64,000 nucleotides of DNA from Streptomyces polyasparticus (GTDB lineage Bacteria; Actinomycetota; Actinomycetes; Streptomycetales; Streptomycetaceae): NCBI RefSeq assembly GCF_014493765.1, contig NZ_JACTVJ010000036.1, positions 1 to 64,000 of the forward strand. The letters run 5' to 3'. How positions within the stretch are numbered: the first letter of the stretch is position 1; the number at the start of each line of letters is the position of its first letter. Both the position numbers and the translations under genes were made by a program. The notes under the pieces are model-generated. The model was not told the origin of the DNA. It saw nothing but the letters and a program-made list of their open reading frames with translations, and made no database searches. This document shows positions 40,926-49,218 of this stretch, in pieces.

Positions 40926-40969
40926 ACCGCCGCTGACTGACCAGACGCCCTTCGTCCGAGAGAAGCTCT

Positions 40970-41446
40970 TTGGCCCTGCACGCCCAGCAGTTCTTCGATG
41001 ATGTCCTCGAACTGCCTTTCCACCAGTACGCCGTCGTCGGCGAGGCCCTGTACGCCGCCCCGCAGCCGACCTCGCCCCTGCGGCTGCGGATCGACTTCGC
41101 CCCGACCATCCGCCACGGCGAGTACGACGGACTGCGCCTGCGCGTCGTCCACCCCGACCAGGGCGTGCTCGACACCGCGATCCTCCGCTTCGCCGACCAC
41201 GGCACCTTCGAGCGCCGCGACCGGGCCCGCGACCTCGTGCCCGGCCGCGACGGCTACGCCGTCATCCGCGACTGGCACGCCCACGGCAGCCAGCCGCCGT
41301 GGCACGGCGCGGACGGCACCGGGCTGCGCACCGCGATCGAGCAGTACGCCCACCTCTGGATCCCGGCATCTACCGCGCCCCGTCCGGCAGTCCGCCCTGT
41401 CGCCCAGCCCGCAGCCACCACCGGGGCCTCGCTCCGTAGCCGCTGA
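40970..41446 (+). CDS. Hypothetical protein (158 aa)
   Basis: Unrecognised. Beta-rich, with PLRLRIDFAPTIRHGEYDGL, DTAILRFADHGTFERRDRAR and RDWHAHGSQPPWHGADGTGL, several conserved-looking His/Trp residues, and a Pro/Ala tail. TTG at 40970 with GAGAAG upstream. Confidence 0.72.
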   Translation: MALHAQQFFDDVLELPFHQYAVVGEALYAAPQPTSPLRLRIDFAPTIRHGEYDGLRLRVVHPDQGVLDTAILRFADHGTFERRDRARDLVPGRDGYAVIRDWHAHGSQPPWHGADGTGLRTAIEQYAHLWIPASTAPRPAVRPVAQPAATTGASLRSR

Positions 41447-41471
41447 CCCCCACCTCGTCACGGAGTTCCGC

Positions 41472-41966
41472 ATGTCCCCGCCTCGCTGGTTCCCCTCCCA
41501 CCATCGACCACCGCCGCCGACGACCACGGTCCCCGACCCATCTCCGCCGTCGGGCCCGAACGGGTTCTGGATCACCGACCCGGACTTCCGCGACCGGCTG
41601 CGCAGCGCGACGCTGACCCTCCTCGACATCGTCGAGGACTGCCTCAACGACGACGTCCCGCTCACCGAGATCCTCGACGGCGCCCGCGACCATGCGGAGC
41701 ACATGCTCGGCGTCCCCAGCACCTACGGCGTCCTCGTCGAAGCCGAAGCCGCCGCGCAGATCGTCCAGACCGCCGGCCTGGACGCCGGATCGCCCTTCGG
41801 CCTGGCCATCGCCCAGGGGCTGGCCGGCATCGCCCAGCTGCCCTTCGAGCAGCAACAGCAACTCGTCCGAGCCGCCGCCCGTCGCTACGCGATCACCGCA
41901 CCATCCCGATCGGCAACTGGACCGCCCGCTGCACCCCCACGCCCGGCGCCGGGCCGCACCCGTTGA
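41472..41966 (+). CDS. Helical hypothetical protein (164 aa)
   Basis: A Pro-rich first 35 residues, then helices (LRSATLTLLDIVEDCLNDDV, LVEAEAAAQIVQTAGLDAGS, IAQLPFEQQQQLVRAAARRY). ATG at 41472 has GGAG 8 nt upstream. The end slightly overlaps an upstream extension of the surface-protein frame but not its likely start. Unknown function. Confidence 0.72.
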   Translation: MSPPRWFPSHHRPPPPTTTVPDPSPPSGPNGFWITDPDFRDRLRSATLTLLDIVEDCLNDDVPLTEILDGARDHAEHMLGVPSTYGVLVEAEAAAQIVQTAGLDAGSPFGLAIAQGLAGIAQLPFEQQQQLVRAAARRYAITAPSRSATGPPAAPPRPAPGRTR

Positions 41967-42025
41967 ACAACGACCCGCTTGCCCGCCTTGCCCATTACCG
42001 CCCGTATCCCTTGGAGAGTTTCTTC

Positions 42026-43039
42026 TTGCGCATCCGTTCCGCTCGCACCCTCCCGGCCGCTGTTGCCGTTGCTGCCACGGTGACCGGTTCCCTGTCCTGG
42101 GCGCCGACCGCCTCGGCTCAGAGCACCGGTCCCACCCCGTCCGCATCCACGTCCTCGACTCCGCGTAACGCGACCGAGCCGGAGACCGGCGGTGTGGTCA
42201 TCCTGAAGAAGGATCCCGGCGGCGACGTGCTCGCCGGCGCGGCCTTCGCCCTCTTCGACTCCGCGGGCAAGGAAGCCGCCAACGGCAAGACCGACGCCCA
42301 GGGCAAGCTCGCCTTCAAGGGCCTCGCACCGGGCGTCTACCGCCTCAAGGAGGTCTCCAGCGGTAGCAACCTGCACGACACGGTCGACGACCAGGACGTC
42401 ATCGTCACGCCTGGCACGGACACGCCGCTCACGATCGTCGACCCGTTCAAGGACGCCTCGGTCCTGCTGAAGGCCAAGGACGACAAGACCGGCAAGCTGC
42501 TGGCCGGATCCACCGTCAACATCGGCAGCGGCGACAAGACCCTCCTAACCCTGACCACCGGCTCCGACGGCACGGCCACCGGCAAGCTGCCCGTTAACTC
42601 CCGTACGGGCACCGACTTCTGGGTCAGGCAGGTGAAGGCACCTGCCGGCTACGACCTTTACAAGCCCTCGAAGGAGTTCAAGGCCAAGCCGGGCGATCCG
42701 GTGACGGTCACCACGACCAACGCCAAGACGGCGACCACCCCGCCGCCGACGGAGAAGCCGACCGACAAGCCCACCGAGAAGCCGAGCGACAAGCCCTCCC
42801 CGGGCAACCCCGGCAAGGACGAGGACACTCCGGCCCCGTCCGACTCGGCCACCCCCACCTCTGACGAGACCGCGTCGAGCACTGCGGCGCCCGCCCCCGA
42901 GGGTTCGCTCGCCCACACCGGCGCCGATGCCACTCCATGGCTGCTCGGCGGTGCTGGCCTCCTGATCGCCGCCGGCGGAGGGGCCCTGGCCGTAGCCCGC
43001 CGACGCCGTACGGGCAACGACGCCACCGACGAGAACTAA
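42026..43039 (+). CDS. Sortase-anchored SpaA/Cna_B-type surface protein, LAHTG motif (337 aa)
   Basis: A Sec signal peptide (RTLPAAVAVAATVTGSLSW then APTASAQ) is followed by two Cna_B/SpaA-like beta domains: GGVVILKKDPGGDVLAGAAF, KLAFKGLAPGVYRLKEV; and ASVLLKAKDDKTGKLLAGS, DFWVRQVKAPAGYDLY. Then comes a Thr/Pro/Lys stalk with PTEKPTDKPTEKP repeats, the LAHTG sorting motif at about residue 295, a hydrophobic helix and an Arg-rich tail. LAxTG is the substrate of class E sortases in Streptomyces. TTG at 42026 with GGAGAG 7 nt upstream. A wall-attached adhesin or pilin-like protein could aid cell contact during transfer. Confidence 0.9.
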   Translation: MRIRSARTLPAAVAVAATVTGSLSWAPTASAQSTGPTPSASTSSTPRNATEPETGGVVILKKDPGGDVLAGAAFALFDSAGKEAANGKTDAQGKLAFKGLAPGVYRLKEVSSGSNLHDTVDDQDVIVTPGTDTPLTIVDPFKDASVLLKAKDDKTGKLLAGSTVNIGSGDKTLLTLTTGSDGTATGKLPVNSRTGTDFWVRQVKAPAGYDLYKPSKEFKAKPGDPVTVTTTNAKTATTPPPTEKPTDKPTEKPSDKPSPGNPGKDEDTPAPSDSATPTSDETASSTAAPAPEGSLAHTGADATPWLLGGAGLLIAAGGGALAVARRRRTGNDATDEN

Positions 43040-43052
43040 CCACCCACAACAC

Positions 43053-43091
43053 CGCGAAGGCCCCCGGAATCCGATTCCGGGGGCCTTCGCG
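43053..43091. terminator. Strong bidirectional terminator at the right end of the element
   Basis: Perfect 18-bp arms (CGCGAAGGCCCCCGGAAT and its complement) with a 3-nt loop, 14 nt after the surface-protein stop and 16 nt before the convergent gene ending at 43107. It would end both operon 5 and the opposing gene. Confidence 0.9.
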
Positions 43092-43106
43092 CGCATGCGG
43101 TGCCGG

Positions 43107-43751
43107 CTAGGCGGCCGGTTCGACAATCAGGTCTGGCACGTTGAGGTAGTCGGTGGGTTCGCGTACCTGGATCGGCATGGTGAGCCCGAGTAGTGGCGCC
43201 ACGTCCGCGAGTCGTGCGTAGACGATCTTGTAGGTGTGCAGTCGGTGGAACCAGGCCGCCGACATCTGGATGTCGCGCCAGGGCCCCTCCAGCGCCTCGA
43301 TCGCCCAGTACGCGCCGGAGGCTACTTCCTTGGCCCGCTCGGCGTCGGCCGTGAACAGCGCCTCCCACTGCGCGATGTACGGGGTGCCGTCCGGCGCCGG
43401 CCACTGTTCAGTGCCCGGGACGACGTCCCAGCGGAGCCAGTCGCGGAGCACGTTCTGGACGCTCTGAAGGCCGAGGTCGCCGATGGGGACGCGCCACACG
43501 GCCGTCGCCAGGCGGATCGCCTCGGCGATGGCGAGGGTGAGGTCATCGGGGTTGTTCACCCTCGGGCCGAATCGGTTCGGGCCGTGCCACATCGGGGGCG
43601 GATCGTGCGGGTCTACCTCCGGTAGCGCCTCCAGCCAGGACACAATCGCCTCGGCCCAGGGCATGCACTCGGTCAGCGGGTGCTCGCCGCCGTGGCCGCC
43701 TGCGTACCGCTCCGTGTGCTCGCGCACGCATGTAGCCAAGTCCACCGGCAC
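43107..43751 (-). CDS. Hypothetical protein (214 aa)
   Basis: Unrecognised soluble protein. It contains PWAEAIVSWLEALPEVDPHD, LTLAIAEAIRLATAVWRVP, VLRDWLRWDVVPG and YKIVYARLADVAPLLGL. The region upstream (43752-43958) has a stem-loop-rich leader (CCTCGCGGG / CCTGCGAGG at 43816-43852). It converges on the terminator of operon 5 and shares no family with the element. Confidence 0.75.
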   Translation of the reverse strand: MPVDLATCVREHTERYAGGHGGEHPLTECMPWAEAIVSWLEALPEVDPHDPPPMWHGPNRFGPRVNNPDDLTLAIAEAIRLATAVWRVPIGDLGLQSVQNVLRDWLRWDVVPGTEQWPAPDGTPYIAQWEALFTADAERAKEVASGAYWAIEALEGPWRDIQMSAAWFHRLHTYKIVYARLADVAPLLGLTMPIQVREPTDYLNVPDLIVEPAA

Positions 43752-43958
43752 GTTTGCCTCCTAAAGATCACCGGCACGACCCCCGCCCTGACCTGACAGA
43801 ACGGGGGCCCGGCGATCCTCGCGGGCTACGGGGGGTGAAACCTGCGAGGAATCTGGCCGGAGCCTATCCAGGCTCCATGCGGCCACACCTCGGCGATCCA
43901 AGGAGATGGCCGGATCTCGATGGCCTTCCGGATGGAGGGCCGGCCGAGGCGTGACGGC

Positions 43959-44195
43959 TCACGGCTGCTCTCCTGTGGCCTCGGCGCGGGCAAGCTCCTT
44001 GAGCGCAACGCGGGCTGCGGGCGTGCCTGCCGCGCTTCGCCAGAAGACGTGACCAGCGATCCGTTGCGAAAGCTGCAGCAGGCGGCGACGCTGTTCGGCC
44101 GCCCCGCCGTTGTCTTCATTCGCCAGCCGTCTGTACGTGACGTACCAGGCGGTCTGCGTTTCCACGAGGTCTGAGGGGAAGGGATGCCGAGTCAT
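43959..44195 (-). CDS. Small conserved Streptomyces-type protein (78 aa)
   Basis: The pattern FPSDLVETQTAWYVTYRRLA, QRRRLLQLSQRIAGHVFW then AR-LKE is like a small protein family common in Streptomyces (W-x-x-TY-x-x-L, R-x-L-x-x-LS, H-x-FW). Function unknown. ATG at 44195; divergent from the 44324 gene. Confidence 0.65.
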   Translation of the reverse strand: MTRHPFPSDLVETQTAWYVTYRRLANEDNGGAAEQRRRLLQLSQRIAGHVFWRSAAGTPAARVALKELARAEATGEQP

Positions 44196-44323
44196 TCCAC
44201 TATTAGAAACCCTGTTCGATTTCGAGCCAAGTCCTCGGACGCCGGGCGTGGCGCATGCCGGTCGGGTGCTCTGGGCAGCGGCTTACTGTGGAGGGGCAAC
44301 GATCTCTCCTGGGAGCACAACGA

Positions 44324-44854
44324 GTGACAGCGTCAATGGAGCGGCTCTGCGACTGGGTCGTCAACAAGGACAAGGTCTGGGTCCACGGCGACCGGATCAC
44401 CGACGGCCACGTCGCCCTGGACATGCGCCTCACCCCGGGGCTCGACCCCGGCGAGGTTGCCCGGGACGGGCAGTGGGTCCTCCGCAAGGCGCAGCCCTCA
44501 CGCTGGGTTTCCGAACAGCACCCCGACCTCTCCGATGTCATCCCGGCGGCAGCCGACGGCGCGGACTGGAGCGAGATCACCTGGTCGGCCTGGGTGACCC
44601 GCGGTCTGCGGATCGGCGCGTTGCTCGGCGGCGCGGTGGCCGTAGACCACGAGTGGCTCGCCCGGCTACAGCCCGGCTATCGGATCGAGGGGTCTCCCGG
44701 ACACCGGTTCCTGCGGATTGTGACCAAGAAGGCCGAGCCGTCGCTGCTGACGGGCGGCGCTGCGCACCGGACGGTGGTCGGCGTCGTCATGCCCGCGTCG
44801 ATCGAGGGTTCGGTTGCCGTCCTGGAAGCCATCGTGCAGGACCTCAACGTCTAG
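44324..44854 (+). CDS. Hypothetical protein (176 aa)
   Basis: Unrecognised. VWVHGDRITDGHVALDMRLT, TWSAWVTRGLRIGALLGGAV, FLRIVTKKAEPSLLTG. GTG at 44324 has GGGAG 9 nt upstream; the ATG at 44336 is an alternative. It probably forms a two-gene unit with the frameshifted gene 9 nt downstream. Confidence 0.7.
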   Translation: MTASMERLCDWVVNKDKVWVHGDRITDGHVALDMRLTPGLDPGEVARDGQWVLRKAQPSRWVSEQHPDLSDVIPAAADGADWSEITWSAWVTRGLRIGALLGGAVAVDHEWLARLQPGYRIEGSPGHRFLRIVTKKAEPSLLTGGAAHRTVVGVVMPASIEGSVAVLEAIVQDLNV

Positions 44855-44863
44855 GTTGACCAG

Positions 44864-45594
44864 GTGAGCACGCGGTCCCAGCTTCCAGGCGATCCCTCAG
44901 ACCTGCACCTGCGCATCACCTATGACGACGACCTCTGGGACACCCCCCAGGCGGACACGCTGGAGCGATGGAACGTGGCCGTCCTCCACCGCCGGCGTGT
45001 GCACGACGCAGACCAGGAGCCAACGACCACGAGCAGTTGCACCACCGCGGAGTGCTCCTCGTGCACGGTCGAGGACGCCGCCGTGGGGTCGATGACGTTC
45101 TACCGGATCCACCTCGACCGAGGTCGGAACGCCTACTGGGCCATGGAGGAGGAGTCGGAGGAGCTGTACGAGACCGCCCAGGTCCTCCTCGATCCCGAGA
45201 CGGGCTCGTTCACCAGCGAGGTCAGTGAGCTGCTGGAGTACGTCGGCTCCGCGCTGCTCGTCATGGACCGGGTCACGCTGGACCCTGCGTGGCGTGGACA
45301 CGGACTCGCCGCCTACTCGGCAGCGAGGTGATCCATCGGCTCATGCCCGGCTGCCGGGCAGTTGCCTGCTCGCCCGGCGTTACCGACCTCAGCAGTCGAC
45401 GGCTGACGGACCAGGCCGAGTGGGACCGCGTGAACGCCAAGATCGCCCAGGGGTGGGAGAGCCTCGGGTTCCGCCTCTACCGGGACAACGTCTATCTGCT
45501 CTCTCCGGCCTCGCAGGATCTGGAGGCGCAGCGCGGGGCGCTTCGAGGACGGCTCGCGGACCTCGGTGCCTCCTGGCGGACCGGGGCGTCATGA
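44864..45594 (+). pseudogene. Frameshifted hypothetical gene (GNAT-like N-terminal part)
   Basis: The first frame (GTG 44864) runs to a TGA at 45331, just after LLVMDRVTLDPAWRGHGLAA, a GNAT-like acetyl-CoA motif (RGHGL). The frame one base over continues with EVIHRLMPGCRAVACSPG and a helical end to 45594 (WESLGFRLYRDNVYLL). A missing base near 45320 explains both halves. It could be a real pseudogene or a sequencing error. Confidence 0.7.
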
Positions 45595-45927
45595 GGAAGG
45601 TCGCCGCCGCGAGGCGCTCCAGGGAAAGCTCCAGCCTCGGCGGCCGGCCGGTGCCTTGGCCTGGTCTGGTGGCGCCTTCGGCGGCGGGGCGATCCTGTCG
45701 GGCTCCAGGCCGATCTTGTCCGGGTGGACGCAGGCGGGCACGGTCTCGTCGTGGGTGTAGCGGTGCCCGTTCTCCGGATGGAACGGGCACTCCCAGGACG
45801 GCCTGTTGTAGACCAGGAACTGTGCGCGTGGGTACCGGGTGGCTGGGCAGATCCCGCAGACGGGGCGGCTCGGGTCCTCGCGGTCCGGATCGATATACGG
45901 CGGTCCGGCAGGTTCCGGGATCTGCAT
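45589..45927 (-). CDS. Cys/His-rich hypothetical protein, possible zinc binding (112 aa)
   Basis: PVCGICPATRYPRAQFLVYN, then WECPFHPENGHRYTHDE and VPACVHPDKIG provide CxxC plus C-x-x-H and C-x-H sites compatible with a zinc ribbon. The tail is basic and Pro-rich. ATG at 45927. It converges on the frameshifted gene with a 6-nt overlap. Confidence 0.65.
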   Translation of the reverse strand: MQIPEPAGPPYIDPDREDPSRPVCGICPATRYPRAQFLVYNRPSWECPFHPENGHRYTHDETVPACVHPDKIGLEPDRIAPPPKAPPDQAKAPAGRRGWSFPWSASRRRPSS

Positions 45928-46152
45928 AACAGCCAGAGAGTAGCGGGCCCGTCTCGCCGAGTAGCCCGCGCCGAGGCCGATGGGCGCGCGAGGGTGGCAG
46001 TTGTCCTTTGACAATGAACTTAGTCGCGTGCGCGGCGCTGACCTGGGGCGACTGGATTGGATGTCAGCGGAAGGCCAATCCATTGGCGTCCAGAGGGGCC
46101 TATCCGGCCCTGCTCGTACCGGGGCTCGCTTGCGATCAGGCTCAGCTCGGCG

Positions 46153-47775
46153 TCACCAAGGGCCGAACGAGGCCCTGGCGATCAGGCCCAGCCCGACGAT
46201 GAGTACGAGGGTTGAGGTTGCAAGGGGGCCAAGTCGGGCGAGTGTGTGCCAACCGGCCCAGCGGGGCTTCGTGGTGCGGGTGTGCGCTTTGATGCGGTCG
46301 CGGAGGCGTACGAGGAGGAGGCCGGCCGCGGTGAGTGTGGCGGCCATGCCGAGTCCGTATCCGATCACCAGGAGTACGCCGAAGGCGGTTCTGCCCAGCG
46401 CCACGGCTCCGAGGAGGACGACCAGGGCCGAGGGGCTGGGGACCAGGCCGCCGGCGATGCCCACTCCGATGGTCCCCGCACGGTGCCTGTGCGGTTGGCG
46501 GGGTGGGCTCGGTCGGGGAGACGGAAACGGGGACGGGGCGAGTGCCGGTGGTAGTACGGCGATGCTTCGCTTTTGGCGGGTGCGCGAGGCTGGTTGACGG
46601 CTTTGCGGGATCGTGGTGTCGGGAGTTGCGGAGATCGGATGGTGGCTATGGGCGTGTCCGTGGTGGGTGTGGCCCGGGCCATCGTGCGAGTGGCCGTGAT
46701 GGTGGTGGTGCTGGTGTGTGGGGCGCCGCAGGACCGCGGAGTGTAGGAGCCACACGCCGATGCCCGTGACGAGCAGGCCGCTGGCAAGGCCGAGCCAGGC
46801 GAGCACGGTTTCACCGGCGAGCGTCGTGGCCAGGGGAAGAGCCAATCCGAGGAGCAGGACGCCTGCCGTGTGAGTGATGGTGACAGTGGCGCCAACCGTG
46901 AGGGCGTCCCGGGGAGTTCCCCTTCGTCCTGCGAGGTAGGCGGCCATGATGGTCTTGCCGTGACCGGGCATGAGGGCGTGGGAGGCGCCGAGGACGAGGG
47001 AAAGGAGCAGTGCCAGGAGTCCGACGGAGAAGGTGAGTTCGCGGCTTCCGACTGCGGAGTTGAAGGTGCTGGAGATTTCGTCCAGGAGAGGGCTGAACCA
47101 GCCCGTTCCGGGGGCCGGAGCAGAGGCTTGCCCTGGTGTGGTGCTCGGGCCCGGTTGGGTGTGGAGGGTTGCGGTGCGCTGGTCCAGTGGGGTGGCCAAC
47201 GGGTCTTGTGGGTAGCTGCGCAGTTCGTCCGTGGGCGAGGCGGCGGGTACGTCGGACCGGGAGAGCGAGATCCCCAGTCCGCGGGCTGTGAGTTCATGCC
47301 AGCCGAGACGTCGTGTGTCGTATGTGGTGCGGACGTTCATCTGCGCGGGCTCATTCAGCCGTGCGGGGCTGGTGAGGGTGCAGGTCAGCCTGCTGGTGGG
47401 CAGTCCGGCTTCGCCGGGCAGGTACTGGAATCGGGTGGCGGTGGTCCGCCAGGTGACGGGAACCCCTCCCCGGTCCACGCGCAGTTGAGTGGCGAGCACC
47501 GCGCATGCGGCGCGGGCGTGGGCTCTGCGTTCGCCTGTCGTGACGTCGCCGTCGTGATCGGTGTCCACCAGGGTCTGCTCCTGGGCGGCGGCGATTTCGG
47601 CGTGGTCGGTGATGATGACGGCGTCGATACGGTCGGGGCGCAGGGTCAGACCGGTGTGGTGGTTGACCGTGAAGTTTCCCAGTGGGTGGGCCTCGGCGGC
47701 AGGTGCGCCGGGCAGGGACAGCGCAAGGAACGCCAGGGTTCCGACGGGCAGAGTACGGCGGAGCGTCAGGTTCAT
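46153..47775 (-). CDS. NicO-family nickel/cobalt transporter with extracytoplasmic N-terminal domain (540 aa)
   Basis: Signal peptide (LPVGTLAFLALSLPGAPAAE), then a roughly 200-residue extracellular beta domain that includes an EF-hand-like DTDHDGDVTTGE loop at 71-82. Membrane core with SHALMPGHGKTIMAAYL at about 265-281 (the HxxxPGHGK motif of RcnA/NicO proteins). A His-rich cytoplasmic loop (THQHHHHHGHSHDGPGHTHH) probably binds or senses metal. Six or more helices in total. Likely exports or moves Ni/Co; direction uncertain. Its ATG overlaps the TPR gene (ATGA). Confidence 0.88.
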   Translation of the reverse strand: MNLTLRRTLPVGTLAFLALSLPGAPAAEAHPLGNFTVNHHTGLTLRPDRIDAVIITDHAEIAAAQEQTLVDTDHDGDVTTGERRAHARAACAVLATQLRVDRGGVPVTWRTTATRFQYLPGEAGLPTSRLTCTLTSPARLNEPAQMNVRTTYDTRRLGWHELTARGLGISLSRSDVPAASPTDELRSYPQDPLATPLDQRTATLHTQPGPSTTPGQASAPAPGTGWFSPLLDEISSTFNSAVGSRELTFSVGLLALLLSLVLGASHALMPGHGKTIMAAYLAGRRGTPRDALTVGATVTITHTAGVLLLGLALPLATTLAGETVLAWLGLASGLLVTGIGVWLLHSAVLRRPTHQHHHHHGHSHDGPGHTHHGHAHSHHPISATPDTTIPQSRQPASRTRQKRSIAVLPPALAPSPFPSPRPSPPRQPHRHRAGTIGVGIAGGLVPSPSALVVLLGAVALGRTAFGVLLVIGYGLGMAATLTAAGLLLVRLRDRIKAHTRTTKPRWAGWHTLARLGPLATSTLVLIVGLGLIARASFGPW

Positions 47776-49118
47776 CGGTTGCTGTCGATTCGGCTGAGTG
47801 CGGTGCGGGCCGCGGGCCCGTGCAACGGATGGAACCGGGCGTCGATCCCAAGAGCTCGCCTGAGGTCCGCGCGGGCGCCGGGTAGGTTGCCCAGCGAGCG
47901 GTGGATCATCGCTCGGTGATAGTGGAAGAGGGCACTGCGTGTACCGAGGGCGAGTGCTTCATCTGCGTGGTGCAACGCTTCGCTGTCCTTGCCCGCCTGG
48001 TGCAGGGCCCAGGCGCAAGCGTCGTGGACAGCGAGGAAGGGCCGGGACGTGAGCGTCGTGCGGCATTGGGCGACGGCTCGGGCGGGCCGCCCGTGGTCGG
48101 CCTCGAACAGGATGTCGTCCACGTCGGGTGGGGAGCCGCCGGCACGTAGGAGGCGTTGCTGAGCTCGCAGCAACGCGTACTGTGTTTGCGCCTGCTCCCG
48201 GTGTCCGAGCGCCTCCTGGAGTTCACCGAGGCCGATGAGGAAGTGCGGCAGCGGGACGATCGCGATGGCCGCGGTGTAGTCGGCGACCGCGCCATCGGTG
48301 TCGCCGAGTGCGGCTCGCGCTCGGGCGCGGGCCTCCAGTAGACCCGGGTCGCGGGGCGCAACGCGCAGTCCTTCCTCGGCTTCACGCAGCGCACGGCGAT
48401 GGTCGCCCGAGTCCTGTGCCAGCGAGGCGAGATGCGTCCGTGCGAAAACCGTCTCCGCGTCACCGGCGCCCTCGCGCAATGACCGGTTCATCAGTGCACG
48501 GGCCCGGGGTGCATCGCCGCGCAGTTCCCACGCGTAGGAGGCCCTGGCCAAGGACGAGGCGTCCGGGCGCAGGTCGCTCATGCGCTGGACGGCGGCGAAC
48601 GCCTCCTCGTATCGGCCCAGTTGTGTGTAGGCATCAGCGAGCACCCCGTGCGCGGGAGCGCTGTATGCGTTGCTGGTGACCGCTGCGCGGGCCCAGGTCA
48701 GCGCCCGGGGAAAGTCATGACGCGCCGCGGCCAGGGCGCCCATGCCGGTCTCGGCCGTGTAGTTGCCGTGCGGCTGCAGGGCCAACGACTTGCGCAGCGC
48801 GTCTTCCGCAGCGGCGTAGTTCGCGGGATCCGCGGAGACACGGGCCCGCTCCACGTGGGCCATGCCCAGACGGGCCCAGGCCGAGGGGTCACGTGGGAGT
48901 TCACGTGCCCGTTCACGCAGGGCTTCGAGGGAACCGGAACCGCCAGGGCCCTCCGTGCGCGAAGGCGCAGCGAAGTCGTCCGGCAGGCCAGGGGCGCCGA
49001 GCGGATCCAGCACCACAGCTCCGGCTGTGAACAGAGCGGCAGCCAGAGCGAGGACCGCCGCCGCATTGCGGAGGCGGACGCCCGCACGGGGACGGCGCAC
49101 AAGGCTGGGTCGGTTCAA
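47772..49118 (-). CDS. TPR-repeat membrane-anchored protein (448 aa)
   Basis: One N-terminal membrane helix (LRNAAAVLALAAALFTAGAV), then at least seven tetratricopeptide-like repeats (PSAWARLGMAHVERARV, YAAAEDALRKSLALQPHG, SAPAHGVLADAYTQLGRYEE, RRALREAEEGLRVAPRDPGL). It probably acts as an extracytoplasmic scaffold for the co-translated transporter. TTG at 49118 has GGAGG 6 nt upstream, better placed than the adjacent GTG. Confidence 0.85.
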   Translation of the reverse strand: MNRPSLVRRPRAGVRLRNAAAVLALAAALFTAGAVVLDPLGAPGLPDDFAAPSRTEGPGGSGSLEALRERARELPRDPSAWARLGMAHVERARVSADPANYAAAEDALRKSLALQPHGNYTAETGMGALAAARHDFPRALTWARAAVTSNAYSAPAHGVLADAYTQLGRYEEAFAAVQRMSDLRPDASSLARASYAWELRGDAPRARALMNRSLREGAGDAETVFARTHLASLAQDSGDHRRALREAEEGLRVAPRDPGLLEARARARAALGDTDGAVADYTAAIAIVPLPHFLIGLGELQEALGHREQAQTQYALLRAQQRLLRAGGSPPDVDDILFEADHGRPARAVAQCRTTLTSRPFLAVHDACAWALHQAGKDSEALHHADEALALGTRSALFHYHRAMIHRSLGNLPGARADLRRALGIDARFHPLHGPAARTALSRIDSNR

Positions 49119-49218
49119 CACGGGCCTCCGAGAAGAGGGTTGCGGGCCGGCACCCGGGCGGGCAGATCCACAGATCTGCCCGCCCGAAGAGCGGATTCGG
49201 CTAGGCCGGATGGCTGCG

